Positions 62,228 to 64,000 of a DNA stretch of 64,000 bases are shown in pieces. Source of the stretch: Streptomyces tirandamycinicus. Its GTDB lineage: Bacteria; Actinomycetota; Actinomycetes; Streptomycetales; Streptomycetaceae. Position 1 is the first letter of the stretch. Every line of letters starts with the position of its first letter. The translations under genes were made by a program, and so were the position numbers. The DNA is taken from contig NZ_CP029188.1 in assembly GCF_003097515.1 (NCBI RefSeq), forward strand, positions 5,686,531 through 5,750,530, read 5' to 3'. The notes beneath the pieces are model-generated. The model did no database searches, was not told where the DNA came from, and worked only from the letters and a program-made list of their open reading frames with translations.

Positions 62228-63784
62228 CTACGCGGGCGGCCCCTTGGGGCGCGGAGCGGCCGGACCGCGGGCCGTCCCGGCCCCGCCCCCCGCCGTCCCG
62301 GCAGCCGCGGAGCCTCCCGGCGCGCCCGCCTCCGCGGCCGGCTGCGAGATGTGGGCGTTGCGCTCGTCCGCCCAGCCCTGCAGGGCGATCATGCACGCGT
62401 GGTCCAGATGGCGCACCCCGGAGAGGTCGAGCTCCACATGCCGCCGCGGCAGCGCCTCCAGGGTGTCCAGGATGCGGGGCAGCCGCAGGAACGTGGCGTT
62501 GCCGGTGAGCCGGACCCGTACGGCTCCGATACCGCTGTCGGAGACCGAGATGTGCACGTGGGACATTGCCCACGCGGTCTTGACGACGGCGAGCAGCAGG
62601 CCGATGAGCACGCCCTCGAACATGTTCGTCGTCACGATCGCCGCCGCCGTGACGAGGAGGATCACGGCCTCGCCGCGGTGGTCGCGCCACAGCGGCCGGA
62701 TCTCCCGCACCGGGATCAGCTTCCATCCCGCGTGGATCAGGACGCCGGCGAGCGCGGCGGTCGGGACGTAGGAGAGGGCCTGCGGCAGGAAGGCGACGAA
62801 CAGCAGCAGCCACACGCCGTGCAGCACCCGCGAGAGCTTGGTGCGCGCCCCGGCCCGGACGTTGGCGGAGCTGCGCACGATGACGGCGGTCATCGGCAGC
62901 GAACCCAGCAGACCGCAGACGGTGTTGCCGGCGCCCTGCGCCATCAGTTCCTTGTCGTAGTCGGTGCGGCGGCCCGAGTGGAGACGGTCCACGGCGTTGG
63001 CGCTGAACAGGCTCTCCGCCGAGGCGATCAGCGCGAACGCCACCACCGTGGCGGCGAGCCCGACGTCGGCGAGGCGCGCCGCGTCGGACAGGCCGGGCGG
63101 CTGGATCGCGTGCAGCAGACCCTTGACCTCGACCCGGGAGATCGGCAGGTCGAGCAGAGCCGTCAGGGCGGTCGCGGCACCCACCGCGACGAGCGCCCCC
63201 GGCACCACCCCGGCCCGCCCCGAGATGCGCGGCCACACGGCGATGAGCCGTGCCGTGCCGACACCCACGGCGAGGGCCAGAAGGGCGTGCTGCGACGTGA
63301 GCGTGGTCAGCACCAGCCGGGGCAGGCCCGCGAGGTCGGCCAGGCCGCCGCCCGGGGCCTTGGCGTCCGCCAGGGCGTAGAGCTGACCGGCGATCAGAAC
63401 CAGTCCGATACCGGCGAGCATGCCCTGGACGACGGCCAACGAGATGGCGCGGAACCAGCGGCCGAGCCGCAGGGCGCCGAGCACGACCTGGATCAGCCCG
63501 GCGCCCAGCACGATCACGCCGAGCGCGGCCAGACCGTACTCGGACACGGCGGTGAAGACGAGGACGGTCAGCCCGGCCGCCGGGCCGCTGACCTGGAGGC
63601 TGCTACCGGGCAGCAGTCCGGTGACCAGACCGCCGACGATGCCGGTGATGAGGCCGAGTTCGGCCGGTACGCCGGAGGCGACGGCCACGCCCACGCACAG
63701 CGGCAGGGCGACGAGGAAGACGACGAGCGAGGCGGTGACGTCGGCGCGGAGGGTGCGCCGGCGCTCTGCAGTGATCAGGGGCAT
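62228..63784 (-). CDS. SulP family anion transporter (bicarbonate-type) with STAS-like end
   Basis: A 518-residue transporter with about 12 helices. It starts ADVTASLVVFLVALPLCVGV and has SGPAAGLTVLVFTAVSEYGL, as in bacterial SulP. The C-terminal STAS-like part (LEALPRRHVELDLSGVRHLD) is followed by an Ala/Gly/Pro-rich tail. The adjacent beta-carbonic anhydrase gene on the same strand suggests bicarbonate as the substrate. ATG at 63784 follows GAGAGAAC. The two genes are 110 bases apart. Confidence 0.9.
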   Translation of the reverse strand: MPLITAERRRTLRADVTASLVVFLVALPLCVGVAVASGVPAELGLITGIVGGLVTGLLPGSSLQVSGPAAGLTVLVFTAVSEYGLAALGVIVLGAGLIQVVLGALRLGRWFRAISLAVVQGMLAGIGLVLIAGQLYALADAKAPGGGLADLAGLPRLVLTTLTSQHALLALAVGVGTARLIAVWPRISGRAGVVPGALVAVGAATALTALLDLPISRVEVKGLLHAIQPPGLSDAARLADVGLAATVVAFALIASAESLFSANAVDRLHSGRRTDYDKELMAQGAGNTVCGLLGSLPMTAVIVRSSANVRAGARTKLSRVLHGVWLLLFVAFLPQALSYVPTAALAGVLIHAGWKLIPVREIRPLWRDHRGEAVILLVTAAAIVTTNMFEGVLIGLLLAVVKTAWAMSHVHISVSDSGIGAVRVRLTGNATFLRLPRILDTLEALPRRHVELDLSGVRHLDHACMIALQGWADERNAHISQPAAEAGAPGGSAAAGTAGGGAGTARGPAAPRPKGPPA

Positions 63785-63894
63785 GGCGTTCTCTCGGGAG
63801 ATGAGGAAGGAACGTCGCGGGCGTCTGCGCCGGTGCGGCCGGGCGCCTCGGGGCGCCCGGCCGCCGGCGCCGGTGGCCGGGGTGCCGGCCCGGA

Positions 63895-64000
63895 TCACAG
63901 GGGCCGGAAGGTGCGGCCGTCCGGTGCGCAGGCGAGGACCTCGCCGGTCTCGACCGTGTAGTACCAGGCGTGCAGCCGCAGCCGGCCCGTCTCCAGCCGC
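63895..64000 (-). CDS. C-terminal end of a beta-carbonic anhydrase (5' end outside window)
   Basis: The last 35 codons read GRLRLHAWYYTVETGEVLAC and PDGRTFRPL to a TGA. This is the end of beta-class carbonic anhydrases as found beside SulP transporters. It would feed bicarbonate or CO2 interconversion next to the transporter. The active-site residues lie beyond the window edge. Confidence 0.75.
   Translation of the reverse strand, partial: RLETGRLRLHAWYYTVETGEVLACAPDGRTFRPL

Overview
The window is high-GC DNA (strong G/C bias at third codon positions throughout, many GTG starts, G-rich Shine-Dalgarno sites) and reads as a chromosome segment of a Streptomyces. The evidence is a RppA-type type III polyketide synthase, CYP158-like P450s, a streptophobe-family membrane protein, a DUF2637 protein, SigK/RskA, SpoIIE-type PP2C phosphatases and a bacterial terpene synthase. 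No transposase, CRISPR array, rRNA or tRNA gene was found.

Layout. (1) 1-3.3 kb: end of an unidentified gene, a glyoxalase-fold protein, an OmpR-type two-component pair (4-nt overlap) and a small hypothetical gene. (2) 3.25-8.04 kb: a pigment locus. rppA, a CYP158A2-like P450 and a MomA-like cupin form a tight leftward operon; divergent from it lie a second CYP158-like P450 and an acyl-CoA carboxylase epsilon subunit. Expected chemistry is malonyl-CoA to 1,3,6,8-tetrahydroxynaphthalene, then flaviolin and coupled dimers. (3) 8.4-22.7 kb: DUF488 and VOC proteins, rsgA with a possible leader peptide, HTH regulators, a PP2C-like protein, a PoxB-type oxidase, an anti-sigma-like ATPase, a DUF2637 protein, an FhuF-type iron reductase behind an iron box, a GntR/WD40 pair and a helical-repeat protein. 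(4) 22.9-31.8 kb: purine catabolism, with pucR divergent from the three xanthine dehydrogenase subunits, an NCS2 purine permease and xdhC. (5) 32.3-47.3 kb: signalling and envelope genes: an FHA-ABC transporter, an SH3-like protein, streptophobe and DUF6777-like proteins, two SpoIIE phosphatases, an FUSC transporter with a small coupled gene, a DMT transporter, an SPW protein and an RpiR regulator.

(6) 47.6-51.9 kb: a surface-protein locus. A class F-like sortase lies beside an extremely acidic triplicated-repeat exported protein, then a small exported Trp-rich protein, then SigK and its zinc anti-sigma factor. (7) 52.1-58.6 kb: a P450 and a flavin monooxygenase that are divergent, an AidB-like acyl-CoA dehydrogenase with its TetR regulator, and a class I terpene cyclase. 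(8) 58.9-61.8 kb: an arsenic locus with arsO, an aquaglyceroporin and arsR in one direction and arsC divergent. It is followed by a decayed three-helix-bundle gene. (9) 62.2-64 kb: a SulP bicarbonate/anion transporter and the end of a beta-carbonic anhydrase.

A pattern runs through the window: intergenic and gene-end segments are repeatedly built from short imperfect tandem repeats (10-, 18-, 50- and 60-bp units), some of which have become the tails of proteins. The most unusual single locus is the sortase/acidic-repeat region, where a putative noncanonical sorting motif is present three times in one protein. Function calls rest on motifs read by eye; no database search was possible.
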